From an uncultured Bacteroidales bacterium (GTDB taxonomy: Bacteria > Bacteroidota > Bacteroidia > Bacteroidales > Paludibacteraceae): a stretch of DNA of 64,000 nt. The notes beneath the pieces were generated by a model, which had not been told where the DNA came from, did no database searches, and saw only the letters and a program-made list of their open reading frames with translations. Of the stretch, positions 31,707 through 39,689 are shown piece after piece. The stretch covers positions 9,816 through 73,815 of the forward strand of contig ONPG01000006.1 in NCBI GenBank assembly GCA_900319645.1, given 5' to 3'. Within the stretch, counting starts at the first letter, position 1, and each line of letters opens with the position of its first letter. The position numbers were made by a program, and so were the translations under genes.

Positions 31707-32384
31707 TCACTCATCCAAGAGATCGGGTCTTCTGGCTTTGGTATGTTCTACGGCTTGTTCGTAGAGCCATTCTTCTATCTTAGCCTGATGACCGGAGAGA
31801 AGTATCTCGGGCACTTTCCATCCTTTGTAGTCCGCGGGCCGGGTATAGACCCCGGGTTCGAGCAGCCCGTCCTGGAACGAATCGTTGAGTGCGGACTCGA
31901 CGTCACCGAGTGCTCCGGGCAACAAGCGTACGATAGCGTCGGTCATCATCGCAGCCGGCAGTTCGCCTCCCGTCAGGACAAAATCGCCAATCGTATATTC
32001 CTTGGTGATCAGATGATCGCGCACGCGTTGGTCCACCCCTTTGTAATGACCACAAAGGATAATGATATTCTCCGCGAGCGAGAGCCGGTTCGCCTCTTTC
32101 TGGGTGAAGCGTTCGCCATCGGGTGCGGTGAAGATGATCTCGTCGTAGTGACGCTCGGAGGTGAGGTGGGTGATGAGTCGGTCGATAGGCTCGATCTGCA
32201 AGACCATCCCTGCGCCGAAACCGAAGGCGTAGTCGTCCACTTTGCGGTGTTTGTCGAGTGTCCAGTCACGCAGGTTGTGCACATAGATCTCGCACAGTCC
32301 TTTGGACTTGGCACGTTGGATAATGGAATGGTTAAGGGGCGATTCCAGCAGTTCCGGGCAGCATGTGATGATATCGATACGCAT
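31707..32384 (-). CDS. trmD: tRNA (guanine-37-N1)-methyltransferase
   Basis: 225 residues, typical. It methylates G37 next to the anticodon of tRNAs reading CUN, CCN and CGG, and prevents frameshifting. SPOUT trefoil-knot features: [36 protein letters not shown] (usually VDDxPFGGGxGM), [13 protein letters not shown] and [21 protein letters not shown]. The gene is separated from yidD by 75 bases of GACGATTT words; it may be the last gene of the long operon or have its own start. Confidence 0.94.
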   Translation of the reverse strand: MRIDIITCCPELLESPLNHSIIQRAKSKGLCEIYVHNLRDWTLDKHRKVDDYAFGFGAGMVLQIEPIDRLITHLTSERHYDEIIFTAPDGERFTQKEANRLSLAENIIILCGHYKGVDQRVRDHLITKEYTIGDFVLTGGELPAAMMTDAIVRLLPGALGDVESALNDSFQDGLLEPGVYTRPADYKGWKVPEILLSGHQAKIEEWLYEQAVEHTKARRPDLLDE

Positions 32385-32455
32385 AAATAAATTGACGATT
32401 TGACGATTTACGAAGGACGATTTATTGACGATTTAACTATTTAACGTGACTTGTC
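32385..32455. repeat. GACGATTT words between yidD and trmD
   Basis: ATTGACGATTTGACGATTTACGA and variants (cited in part) fill the 75-base gap. Same word family as 31086-31192 and 41800-41860. Confidence 0.7.
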
Positions 32456-32459
32456 ACTA

Positions 32460-32735
32460 TTAGGGCACGGGGTCGTATCCGCTTCCGCCCCAGGGATGGC
32501 AGCGTAGTATGCGCTTGATGCCGAGCCATCCGCCTTTGAAAATTCCGTATTTGAGCACCGCTTCCACCATATACTGGCTGCAAGTGGGTGTATAGCGGCA
32601 GGAGGGCGGCGTCAGCGGAGATATGAAGATACGATAGAAATAGACAGGAAGAAGGAAAACTTTACGGATGAAAGTTTTCCATGGGGCATTATCTATTGGC
32701 AATGGTTGCTTTTCCACAGTCAAATTAATTATCAA
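32460..32735 (-). CDS. yidD: Membrane protein insertion efficiency factor YidD
   Basis: 91 residues with a TTG start at 32735-32733 that overlaps the stop of rnpA (TGA 32734-32732). It helps YidC insert membrane proteins. Family core: [27 protein letters not shown], with SCRYTPTCS, and [24 protein letters not shown]. The N-terminal 20 residues ([17 protein letters not shown]) are unlike the family and look like translated reiterated words, so the functional start could be internal, for example GTG at codon 7. The rnpA-yidD order is conserved widely. Confidence 0.92.
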   Translation of the reverse strand: MIINLTVEKQPLPIDNAPWKTFIRKVFLLPVYFYRIFISPLTPPSCRYTPTCSQYMVEAVLKYGIFKGGWLGIKRILRCHPWGGSGYDPVP

Positions 32736-33112
32736 TTCTCTATTATTTTCCTGAGTGCCTTGCGGACGGCTTTCTCGATGGTAGGATAGTCGCGCAGTTC
32801 CTTGTCCATGTAGTTGAACGCAATCAGGAAATGAGGGGTATTGCTGTTCTCGCTGTCGGGAGTCAGGATCTGCTTGTTCAGCCGATACGCCTCCCTCATG
32901 AGCCGTCGGAGGCGGTTTCTGTCCACCGCATGTTTGAACAGCGATTTGGGAGCCCAGACGAGTATCTGGTTGGTCGCGGGTGATTGCTCATCCGTGACGG
33001 GTTGGTAGGTGACCCGCAGCGGCCAGACCACAAAGCGTTTGCCCTCTTTGTAGAGCTGTTGGATACGTATCTGCCCGCAGAGTTTGCTATGTTTAGGAAA
33101 ACTGTGATTCAA
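32732..33112 (-). CDS. rnpA: Ribonuclease P protein component
   Basis: 126 residues. Protein subunit that helps the RNase P RNA trim tRNA 5' ends. The RNR motif is clear ([16 protein letters not shown], about 68-83), preceded by [13 protein letters not shown]. An odd loop [11 protein letters not shown] (about 38-48) is encoded by a reiterated word shared with surE. hemD lies 14 bases upstream. Confidence 0.93.
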   Translation of the reverse strand: MNHSFPKHSKLCGQIRIQQLYKEGKRFVVWPLRVTYQPVTDEQSPATNQILVWAPKSLFKHAVDRNRLRRLMREAYRLNKQILTPDSENSNTPHFLIAFNYMDKELRDYPTIEKAVRKALRKIIEN

Positions 33113-33126
33113 CTGTCAATTATCCA

Positions 33127-33876
33127 TTATCCATTATTCTTGTCCAGATAGTCGGCGATAGCCATAGGCAGTGAGGCGAACTCGTGTCCGGGTCCGGCAG
33201 TGATATCCACGCGATAGCCTGCTTCATCCAGGGCATTGATGGTGCCCTCTCCGAAAGCGGCAATCAGGGTCTTTCCCTGTTTCCAATCGGGGAAATTCTC
33301 CAGAATTGACTTGACTCCCGCCGGCGTGAAGAGAGCCAGCATATCGTAGTCGAAGGGTTTGTCTTCCGGCCAGGCGGTGGTAACTGTACGATACATGATA
33401 GCCGGCTGCACCTCGATATTGTTGGCGGCAAACATATTGATCTGGTCGTCGTTGTGGATATCCGACAGCACCATCAGGTATCTCTCGTTGGGACGGCGGT
33501 GCATTGCCGGCAGCAGATCCTCGAACTTGTTGGTGCCCTCCGGGAAGAACACTTTGCGCTTGCGGTACTGGATATATTTCTGGAGGTAGAGTCCCACCTG
33601 GTCGGACACACAATAGTAGTGCATCGACTCCGGCACATTGAACCTCAGTTCCTCGCACAAGCGGAAATAGTGGTCAGCCCCCAGTTTGGAGTTGAGAATC
33701 ACCGCGGTGTAGTCCGCAGGGTTGACGCGCTGCTGGCGGAACTCCTTGGCGTTCAGCCCTTCGATATGAATGAACTGATAGAAATCGCACTGTACCCCGT
33801 ATTGCTCCTCCAAACGGGTATAAGGGTTGTGCGCCATCGTAGGGCGCGGTTGGGAAAACAAAATCTTTTTTATCAT
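33127..33876 (-). CDS. hemD: Uroporphyrinogen-III synthase
   Basis: 249 residues. It closes hydroxymethylbilane to uroporphyrinogen III in haem and corrinoid synthesis. HemD proteins are poorly conserved; here the two-lobe plan is visible: ILFSQPRP at the start, AVILNSKLGADHYFRL, YCVSDQVGLYLQKY, later YRTVTTAWPEDKPFDYDMLALFTPAGVKSILENFP and IAAFGEGTINALDEAGYRVDITAG (parts of longer stretches). The adjacency to DUF4271 is usual for Bacteroidales and supports the call. Its ATG is four bases after the DUF4271 stop. Confidence 0.85.
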   Translation of the reverse strand: MIKKILFSQPRPTMAHNPYTRLEEQYGVQCDFYQFIHIEGLNAKEFRQQRVNPADYTAVILNSKLGADHYFRLCEELRFNVPESMHYYCVSDQVGLYLQKYIQYRKRKVFFPEGTNKFEDLLPAMHRRPNERYLMVLSDIHNDDQINMFAANNIEVQPAIMYRTVTTAWPEDKPFDYDMLALFTPAGVKSILENFPDWKQGKTLIAAFGEGTINALDEAGYRVDITAGPGHEFASLPMAIADYLDKNNG

Positions 33877-33880
33877 ATAA

Positions 33881-34537
33881 TTAATTCATCATTTTCAGCA
33901 TCACTACCACGGGAAGGCTCCAGGGCAACACTTCCAGTGTCAGCACATAAATCAATATATAGACTATCGCCTTGGCTCCAGTCATGTATATCTGTGCCAG
34001 ACGATAGGTTATCAGTCCTATAAATAGCCCCGCAAAGCCCACTGCCACCCATCGGCTCATGGTGATGTTACCTATCAGGGGCAGCACCAGCAGCACCGGA
34101 TAAAGCCCGAGGCAAAGCATTGTGACGATATTGGCGTAGTGCAAGGTGACACCCATTGCCCTGTATTTCAAGCCGAAGGTGTAATCGACAATCTGGTTGC
34201 AGAGCATTTTTGTCACCGCCACGGCCATCAGCAAGCCTACGGCTACGCCGTAGAGCATCAGTCCTTCAAGCGCTGTGCCGAACCGGTCTTTCACCACCAG
34301 CACGAGCATCAGCGCAATCGTTCCGAACCGGAAGAGCGTAGCCGTGAGTTGTCCGGGGAAGTTGTCGGGTGTCTGTTTGTACATCCGCTCGCTTCGCGAG
34401 AACACCACAGCCGTGGTAGCGGTCATCACTCCGGGCTGGAAGACTTCGCTCAGTACGGCGCAGCCTGCCAGCAGCAGCATCGCCCAGCTGTACCAGCCGA
34501 CGCTATAGAGGGTTACTATGTGTTCTACTGCGTCCAT
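33881..34537 (-). CDS. DUF4271 integral membrane protein
   Basis: 218 residues from ATG 34537, whose first base is part of the stop of the upstream U32 gene (TAATG overlap). Five or six hydrophobic segments (for example WYSWAMLLLAGCAVLSEVF, FGTIALMLVLVV, LEGLMLYGVAVGLLMAVAV). DUF4271 is a Bacteroidota family of unknown function that commonly precedes hemD, as here. A longer frame upstream is not used because it overlaps the U32 gene. Confidence 0.8.
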   Translation of the reverse strand: MDAVEHIVTLYSVGWYSWAMLLLAGCAVLSEVFQPGVMTATTAVVFSRSERMYKQTPDNFPGQLTATLFRFGTIALMLVLVVKDRFGTALEGLMLYGVAVGLLMAVAVTKMLCNQIVDYTFGLKYRAMGVTLHYANIVTMLCLGLYPVLLVLPLIGNITMSRWVAVGFAGLFIGLITYRLAQIYMTGAKAIVYILIYVLTLEVLPWSLPVVVMLKMMN

Positions 34538-35796
34538 TATTCCCAAATGAACATCTTGTCGCCGCGGTGGATGATCTTGTCGGTTTTGAGCGAGAAGAAC
34601 TCCCCCTGACGGACTTGGTTGACCGGTTTTCCGTCGGCATTGCGCAGCCCTGTAGCTTCGCACTCATACACGCCGGTGGTCTCGCCGGTGACGAGCAGCG
34701 ACTGGCCTTCCGTGATCGACTCTACGGCTTCCACAACGAACTCCGCCACATTCAGTTTCTTGAAGAAATTGGTACATTTGGCGGCGTAGATCTTCTTGCG
34801 TGTAGCTTTGTTGCCGTACTCGTGTGTCCATTCGCCAAGTTTCTGTCCTTGGTAGTAACCGTCCCAGAATCCTCGGTTGAAGACGCGGCTGAGTCGTTCG
34901 TTCCACGCAGCTATCTTAGGCTCGATGATGTCGTTGCGGCTGTATTCACCGTTCTGCCACGCCTCTACCGCCTCGCGGTAGCAACGCACCACTGTGTCCA
35001 CATATTCGGCTCCGCGTGCACGGCCTTCGATCTTCAGCACCCGCACACCTGCATCCAGCATCTTGTTCAGGAAATGGATGGTTTTAAGGTCTTTGGGCGA
35101 CATGATATACTGGTTGTCGATATCCAGTTCGAGGTCCGAGGATTTGTCTTTGACCGTATAGCCCCTCCGGCAGACTTGGACACAGGCTCCGCGGTTGGCG
35201 CTGAGGCCGTAGTTGTTCAAACTCAGATAGCATTTGCCGCTGACTGCCATACAGAGGGCGCCGTGGCAAAACATCTCGATACGCAGCAGTTCGCCTTTGG
35301 GTCCGCGTATCTGCTGGTCCTGAACGTCGCGATAGATAGACGCCACCTGGTCCATGTTCAGTTCGCGTGCCAGCACCACCACATCGGCGAACTGCGCGTA
35401 GAACTTCAGCGCTTCGGTGTTGGCGATGTTGAGCTGGGTGGAGAGATGCACTTCCACACCTTGGCTGACGGCGTACTGCATCACGGCAATGTCGCTGGCG
35501 ATAATAGCGTCCAACCCCGCTGCACGGGCGTTATCTACTATCTCCCGCATCAGCGGCAGGTCTTCGGGATACATGACGGTGTTGAGCGTCAGGTAGGTCT
35601 TCACCTGTGCTTCGCGGCAGATACGGACAATAGTGTGGAGGTCGTCGGTCGTGAAATTGACGGAACTGCGGGCACGCATGTTCAGGTGCTCGATACCGAA
35701 ATACACACTGGTAGCTCCGGCCTGTATAGCCGCAGTCAGCGATTCCCAGCACCCCACGGGTGCCATAATCTCAATATGAGATGGGGGATTGGTCAT
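34537..35796 (-). CDS. U32 family peptidase-like protein (TrhP/YegQ-related)
   Basis: 419 residues. U32 proteins related to TrhP take part in prephenate-dependent 5-hydroxyuridine formation at tRNA position 34; despite the name most are not proteases. Seen: IMAPVGCWESLTAAIQAGA, AIIASDIAVMQYA, the U32 signature EMFCHGALCMAVSGKCYLS with cysteines and RGACVQVCRRGY that may ligate an Fe-S cluster. C-terminal beta domain with GRARGAEYVDTVVRCYREAV. The start lies in a reiterated word (AATCACCCAT-like) that also encodes MTNPP. It could also be RlhA-like, which acts on 23S rRNA. Confidence 0.85.
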   Translation of the reverse strand: MTNPPSHIEIMAPVGCWESLTAAIQAGATSVYFGIEHLNMRARSSVNFTTDDLHTIVRICREAQVKTYLTLNTVMYPEDLPLMREIVDNARAAGLDAIIASDIAVMQYAVSQGVEVHLSTQLNIANTEALKFYAQFADVVVLARELNMDQVASIYRDVQDQQIRGPKGELLRIEMFCHGALCMAVSGKCYLSLNNYGLSANRGACVQVCRRGYTVKDKSSDLELDIDNQYIMSPKDLKTIHFLNKMLDAGVRVLKIEGRARGAEYVDTVVRCYREAVEAWQNGEYSRNDIIEPKIAAWNERLSRVFNRGFWDGYYQGQKLGEWTHEYGNKATRKKIYAAKCTNFFKKLNVAEFVVEAVESITEGQSLLVTGETTGVYECEATGLRNADGKPVNQVRQGEFFSLKTDKIIHRGDKMFIWE

Positions 35797-35813
35797 TGCT
35801 TATGGGTGATTGC

Positions 35814-36818
35814 TTATTGCTTGTTGTTGAGAAGGTACTCCGCTATCTGAACGGCGTTGAGGGCGGCGCCTTTGCGTATCTGGTCGCTCACGCACCAGAA
35901 ACTCAGTCCGTTTTCGTCGGTGAGGTCTTGGCGTACTCTGCCTACAAACACCTCGTCTCTCCCGCTGAGGAACAGCGGCATCGGGTATTTCTTCTCCGCC
36001 GGTTCGTCGATCAGCACGCATCCTTTGGCGTTGGCGAAAGCCTGTCTGGCTTCCTCCGTGCTTATCGGCCGTTCGGTCTCGACCCACACACTCTCGCTGT
36101 GGGCGCGGAGGGAAGGTACGCGGACACAGGTGGCACTCACGCGGATGTCCGAATGCATGATTTTGCGTGTCTCGTTGTGCATTTTCATTTCCTCTTTAGT
36201 GTAACCGTTGTCGGTGAACACGTCAATATGAGGAATCACGTTGTACGCCAATTGGTAGGCGAATTTCTCCACGGTCACTGTTTCGCCGTTGAGGATCTGC
36301 CGGTATTGGTTCTCTAACTCTTTCATAGCTTGCGCTCCGGCACCGGAGGCAGCCTGATAGGTGGAGACGTGTACGCGGCGTATATGGCTGAGTTGCTCGA
36401 TCGCCTGCAGCGCCACTACCATCTGGATGGTGGTGCAGTTGGGGTTGGCGATGATGTTACGCGGACGGTTCAGTGCATCCGCTGCGTTCACCTCGGGTAC
36501 GACCAGAGGCACATCTTCGTCCAAACGGAAAGCGGAAGAGTTGTCGATCATCACCGCTCCGTAGCGCGTGATTGTCTGTGCGTACTCGCGTGACACGCCT
36601 GCGCCCGCGGAGACAAAAGCAATATCGACGCCCTTGAAAGCGTCGTTATGCTCCAGCCGCTCTACTTCGTATTCACGACCGCGGAACATATACTTCTTCC
36701 CCTCCGAACGCTGCGACCCGAAGAGTCGCAACGTGGAGATAGGGAAATTGCGTTGGTCAAGGACTTTCAGCAGTTCCTGACCCACGGCGCCCGAAGCGCC
36801 GACGATGGCTATGTTCAT
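35814..36818 (-). CDS. asd: Aspartate-semialdehyde dehydrogenase
   Basis: 334 residues, typical. It reduces aspartyl phosphate with NADPH toward lysine, threonine, methionine and diaminopimelate. Seen: NADP-binding [18 protein letters not shown] with catalytic Cys128, [10 protein letters not shown] and a later [12 protein letters not shown]. The last residues NNKQ read into the reiterated words that fill the 17-base gap to the U32 gene. The wHTH gene is three bases upstream. Confidence 0.95.
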   Translation of the reverse strand: MNIAIVGASGAVGQELLKVLDQRNFPISTLRLFGSQRSEGKKYMFRGREYEVERLEHNDAFKGVDIAFVSAGAGVSREYAQTITRYGAVMIDNSSAFRLDEDVPLVVPEVNAADALNRPRNIIANPNCTTIQMVVALQAIEQLSHIRRVHVSTYQAASGAGAQAMKELENQYRQILNGETVTVEKFAYQLAYNVIPHIDVFTDNGYTKEEMKMHNETRKIMHSDIRVSATCVRVPSLRAHSESVWVETERPISTEEARQAFANAKGCVLIDEPAEKKYPMPLFLSGRDEVFVGRVRQDLTDENGLSFWCVSDQIRKGAALNAVQIAEYLLNNKQ

Positions 36819-36821
36819 ATA

Positions 36822-37016
36822 TTAAGCCAATGCAATGATGGTGTCAGCCTCTGCTTCGGTAAAGTTGATTTTACCTTCGCGAGCCAGCCAACCGAGAGCC
36901 AGAAAAAGATCCTCGTTTTTCAGCTTGGTCGCTTTCTTCAGAGCTTTGATGCCTTGAGCACCATTCTGCAGGGCGTTCCAAAGGAGACCTGCATTCTCGC
37001 CGATTTTTGTAATCAT
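36822..37016 (-). CDS. Winged-helix domain protein (DUF2582 family)
   Basis: 64 residues from ATG 37016 (MITKIGENAGLLWNALQNG). The pattern IGENAG-LWNAL-x-KALKKATKL-x-LALGWLAREGKI fits the short winged-helix DUF2582. Likely DNA-binding but without a known target. The frame is open upstream to 37091, where it shows no family similarity. Three bases before asd, so part of the acpP-fabF-asd operon. Confidence 0.8.
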   Translation of the reverse strand: MITKIGENAGLLWNALQNGAQGIKALKKATKLKNEDLFLALGWLAREGKINFTEAEADTIIALA

Positions 37017-37078
37017 AATACCTTTTGTTTTAGTTAAACAATGACTAATACGGGCGTTTTCAAGGGTCGCCCATTTCC

Positions 37079-38338
37079 CTAATTCTCCCATTTCTTGAAC
37101 ACCAGGCAGGCGTTGTGTCCGCCGAAACCGAAGGTGTTGCTGAGGGCATAATGGATATTTCGTTTCTGTGCTTTGCCGAATGTGAAATTGATTCGGTAGT
37201 CGATTTGTTCATCCACGTCGTCCGGGTCGTGGTTGATAGTGGGCGGTATCACTCCGTCTTTGAGTGCCATGATACAGGTGAGCGCCTCTACTGCGCCGGT
37301 AGCGCCGATCAGGTGTCCGGTCATCGACTTGGTGGAGTCGAGGTTCATCTCATAGACGTGGTCGCCGAAGACGCGCTGGATAGCCTGCACTTCGGCTACG
37401 TCTCCCAGCGGCGTACTTGTGCCGTGGGTGTTGATGAAATCGATCTGGTCGGGCTGCAATCCCGCATCCTTGACTGCTTGTCGCATCACGCGTTCTGCTC
37501 CCTTGCCGTCCGGGTCGGGAGCGGTCATGTGGTAGGCATCGGAGGTCATTCCCACGCCGATCATCTCGGCGTAGATCTTCGCTCCGCGTGCTTTGGCGTG
37601 CTCGTATTCCTCGAGGATCAGACAGGCGGCTCCTTCGCCCAGCACAAATCCGTCACGCGATTTGGAGAACGGACGGCTGGCAGTCTCGGGCGAGTCGTTG
37701 CGGGTGGAGAGAGCGTGCATGGAGTTGAAGCCTCCGATACCCGTATAGGTCACATCTGCGTCGGCTCCGCCGGTGAGCAGCACATCCGCGTGTCCGAGAC
37801 GGATCTGGTCGAACGCCGAAGCTACGGCGTGGGAAGAGGAGGAGCAGGCAGTCGATACCGAATAGCTCGGACCGCCCAAGCCGAAGCGGATAGAAATCAT
37901 TCCGGCTGCGATGCTCGGAATGGCTTTGGGGATCATGAACGGATTGAAATGCGGCACACCGTCGCCTTTGGCGTAATCGATGATGTCGCCCTCCATTGAC
38001 TGCAAGCCACCCATTCCGCTGCCCCAGATGACACCCACGCGGCTGCGGTCCTCGGTCTCCAGATCCAACCCGCTGTCCTTGAGCGCTTCGTCTGCCACGC
38101 AGATGGAGAACTGGGTATAGCGGTCCATCCTGCGTACTTCCTTGCGGTCGATAATAACGGTAGGGTCGAAGTTCTTCACTTCGCCCGCAAACTGGGTCTT
38201 GAACAAACTGGCGTCGAAAGATGTGATTGGAGCAATGCCGTTCTTGCCTGCCACTAACGCTTGCCATGTTTCGGAAGCGGAGTTACCTACAGGAGTCACT
38301 GCCCCTAAGCCGGTTATTACTACACGTTTCAGTTGCAT
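37079..38338 (-). CDS. fabF: 3-oxoacyl-[acyl-carrier-protein] synthase II
   Basis: 419 residues from ATG 38338 (MQLKRVVITGLGAVTPVGN). It extends acyl-ACP with malonyl-ACP. The triad is visible: Cys165 in VSTACSSSSHA, His305 in INTHGTSTPLGD and His342 in TGHLIGATGA. acpP is just upstream, the usual partner; a strong hairpin lies between them. Confidence 0.96.
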   Translation of the reverse strand: MQLKRVVITGLGAVTPVGNSASETWQALVAGKNGIAPITSFDASLFKTQFAGEVKNFDPTVIIDRKEVRRMDRYTQFSICVADEALKDSGLDLETEDRSRVGVIWGSGMGGLQSMEGDIIDYAKGDGVPHFNPFMIPKAIPSIAAGMISIRFGLGGPSYSVSTACSSSSHAVASAFDQIRLGHADVLLTGGADADVTYTGIGGFNSMHALSTRNDSPETASRPFSKSRDGFVLGEGAACLILEEYEHAKARGAKIYAEMIGVGMTSDAYHMTAPDPDGKGAERVMRQAVKDAGLQPDQIDFINTHGTSTPLGDVAEVQAIQRVFGDHVYEMNLDSTKSMTGHLIGATGAVEALTCIMALKDGVIPPTINHDPDDVDEQIDYRINFTFGKAQKRNIHYALSNTFGFGGHNACLVFKKWEN

Positions 38339-38359
38339 AAAACAAGGGATTGTAAATAT

Positions 38360-38404
38360 ATGGTTTACGAGTTTACAGATTTTACCCGTAAACTCGTAAA
38401 CCAT
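38360..38404 (-). promoter_or_regulatory. Strong hairpin between acpP and fabF
   Basis: Perfect 17-base inverted repeat, 38360-38376 with 38388-38404 (core GGTTTACGAGTTTAC), 11-base loop. There is no long T run after it on either strand. In the acpP-fabF mRNA it could stabilise the acpP 3' end and lower fabF expression. Confidence 0.7.
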
Positions 38405-38418
38405 GTTGTAGAAACAAA

Positions 38419-38655
38419 TTACTTCGTTGCGTTCTCAACATAAGCGATAGCGTCGCCTACGGTAGCAATCTTCTGAGTGTCCTCGTCGGGGATAGAGATA
38501 CCGAATTCTTTCTCAAACTCCATGATCATCTCTACGGTATCCAGCGAATCAGCACCCAGATCGGTCTGGAAATTAGCCTCGTTAGTTACTTGAGACTCCT
38601 CTACACCAAGCTTATCAACGATGATTGCTTTTACTTTTGCGTCAATTCCTGCCAT
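38419..38655 (-). CDS. acpP: Acyl carrier protein
   Basis: 78 residues, acidic. The phosphopantetheine site is Ser37 in [15 protein letters not shown]. Carries acyl chains in fatty acid synthesis. First gene of a nine-gene reverse-strand run with its own promoter. Confidence 0.97.
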   Translation of the reverse strand: MAGIDAKVKAIIVDKLGVEESQVTNEANFQTDLGADSLDTVEMIMEFEKEFGISIPDEDTQKIATVGDAIAYVENATK

Positions 38656-38743
38656 AATAATTAATTGGTTAAATAAGTTAATATTTATGTTTTTCTAATG
38701 AATCTTTTTAATGATTTATTTCCGCGTATTTCGGAAAACGGCA

Positions 38744-38775
38744 CAAAGTTACTGCTTTTTTCTGAAATACGCAAA
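38744..38775 (-). promoter_or_regulatory. Promoter of the acpP operon
   Basis: Reverse strand TTTG (38775-38772), 20 bases, TAACTTTG (38751-38744). The leader is about 80 bases. Confidence 0.82.
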
Positions 38776-38785
38776 TTTTTTTGTA

Positions 38786-39664
38786 TTATTTTATTGTTTT
38801 GTCACATAAATTAAGCATTATTCTACCTAAATAGGCTCCGCTCTTGCCCATTTGGCAGAGAGGAATACTGTCTCCGTCGAGATTGGCGACGCGCAAACGG
38901 TCGTACATTTGATGGGTGTGTCCGCCTATAATGACGTCAATGCCACGGGTGTTCTGCGCCATGGCAACATCGCACACTCCGTCGCCGGGTTTGGTATAGG
39001 TGCCGAGGTGGCTGAGACAGATGACCACATCGCAATTCCTGGCGCGCAGCAGGTCGGCCGTTTGTTGCGCCACGGCGTAGGGGTGGCGATAGACGGCGGG
39101 TTGGAAATTCTTGTTGGCTATCAGTCCTTTGGGGTCGCAGCCCAGACCGAAGATACCTATCTTGAGTCCGGCGCGTCGTATGATCGTATAGGGTTGGACG
39201 ATTTTCTCCAGGGCTGTGCCGGTGAAATCATAGTTGGCGCAGAGGACCGGGAACTTCGCTCCCCGGAGCACGGCAGCCAGTGTGTCGAGGCCGTTGTCGA
39301 ACTCGTGGTTGCCGAGTGTGACGGCGTCGTAACCCATCCTGTTCATCGCGTCTATCTCCACGCGTCCGTGGTAGAAATTGAAATACGGTGTACCCTGACA
39401 GAAATCACCGGCATCCAGCAGCAGCAGATCCGGGTCCGCCTTGCGTTCCTCAGCGATGAGACCCATTCGACGTGCGTAGCCGCCTTGGCCGTTGGCTTTG
39501 GGCTCGATCTGCGAGTGGGTGTCGTTGGTGTGCAGGATAGTCAGATGGTCCGCCTTCGGCGTACAGGACACCAAAAGGACAATGTACAAAGTACAAAGGA
39601 CAAAGGACAATGTACAAAGGACAAAGGACAAAGGTCTAAGGACTGCGTGCAATAGATTTCTCAT
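38786..39664 (-). CDS. Metallophosphatase lipoprotein (5'-nucleotidase N-terminal half)
   Basis: 292 residues from ATG 39664. The catalytic half of UshA-type nucleotidases is complete: HTNDTHS, DAGDFCQG, GNHEFDNG, LSHLG and GGHTHQM ligate two metals. The C-terminal substrate-binding half is missing; in Bacteroides it is often a separate gene, but none is adjacent. Lipobox LLVSC near residue 33. The signal region RPLSFVLCTLSFVLCTLYIV is encoded by reiterated TTTGTCC/TTTGTAC words (39565-39643), described as a finding. mutL is 25 bases upstream. Confidence 0.88.
   Translation of the reverse strand: MRNLLHAVLRPLSFVLCTLSFVLCTLYIVLLVSCTPKADHLTILHTNDTHSQIEPKANGQGGYARRMGLIAEERKADPDLLLLDAGDFCQGTPYFNFYHGRVEIDAMNRMGYDAVTLGNHEFDNGLDTLAAVLRGAKFPVLCANYDFTGTALEKIVQPYTIIRRAGLKIGIFGLGCDPKGLIANKNFQPAVYRHPYAVAQQTADLLRARNCDVVICLSHLGTYTKPGDGVCDVAMAQNTRGIDVIIGGHTHQMYDRLRVANLDGDSIPLCQMGKSGAYLGRIMLNLCDKTIK
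39565..39643 (-). repeat. Reiterated words coding for a signal peptide
   Basis: On the + strand: GGACAATGTACAAAG and ACAAAGGACAA words, about seven in 79 bases. On the coding strand they read CTTTGTCC/CTTTGTAC and give LSFVLCT repeats of the metallophosphatase signal peptide. Confidence 0.85.
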
Positions 39665-39689
39665 ATAATTATCGATTGTCAATTCTCAA

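Noticed and set aside
31668-32390. Forward frame covering trmD (240 codons)
   Set aside because: Opposite a complete trmD with the trefoil-knot motifs; codon-complement shadow.
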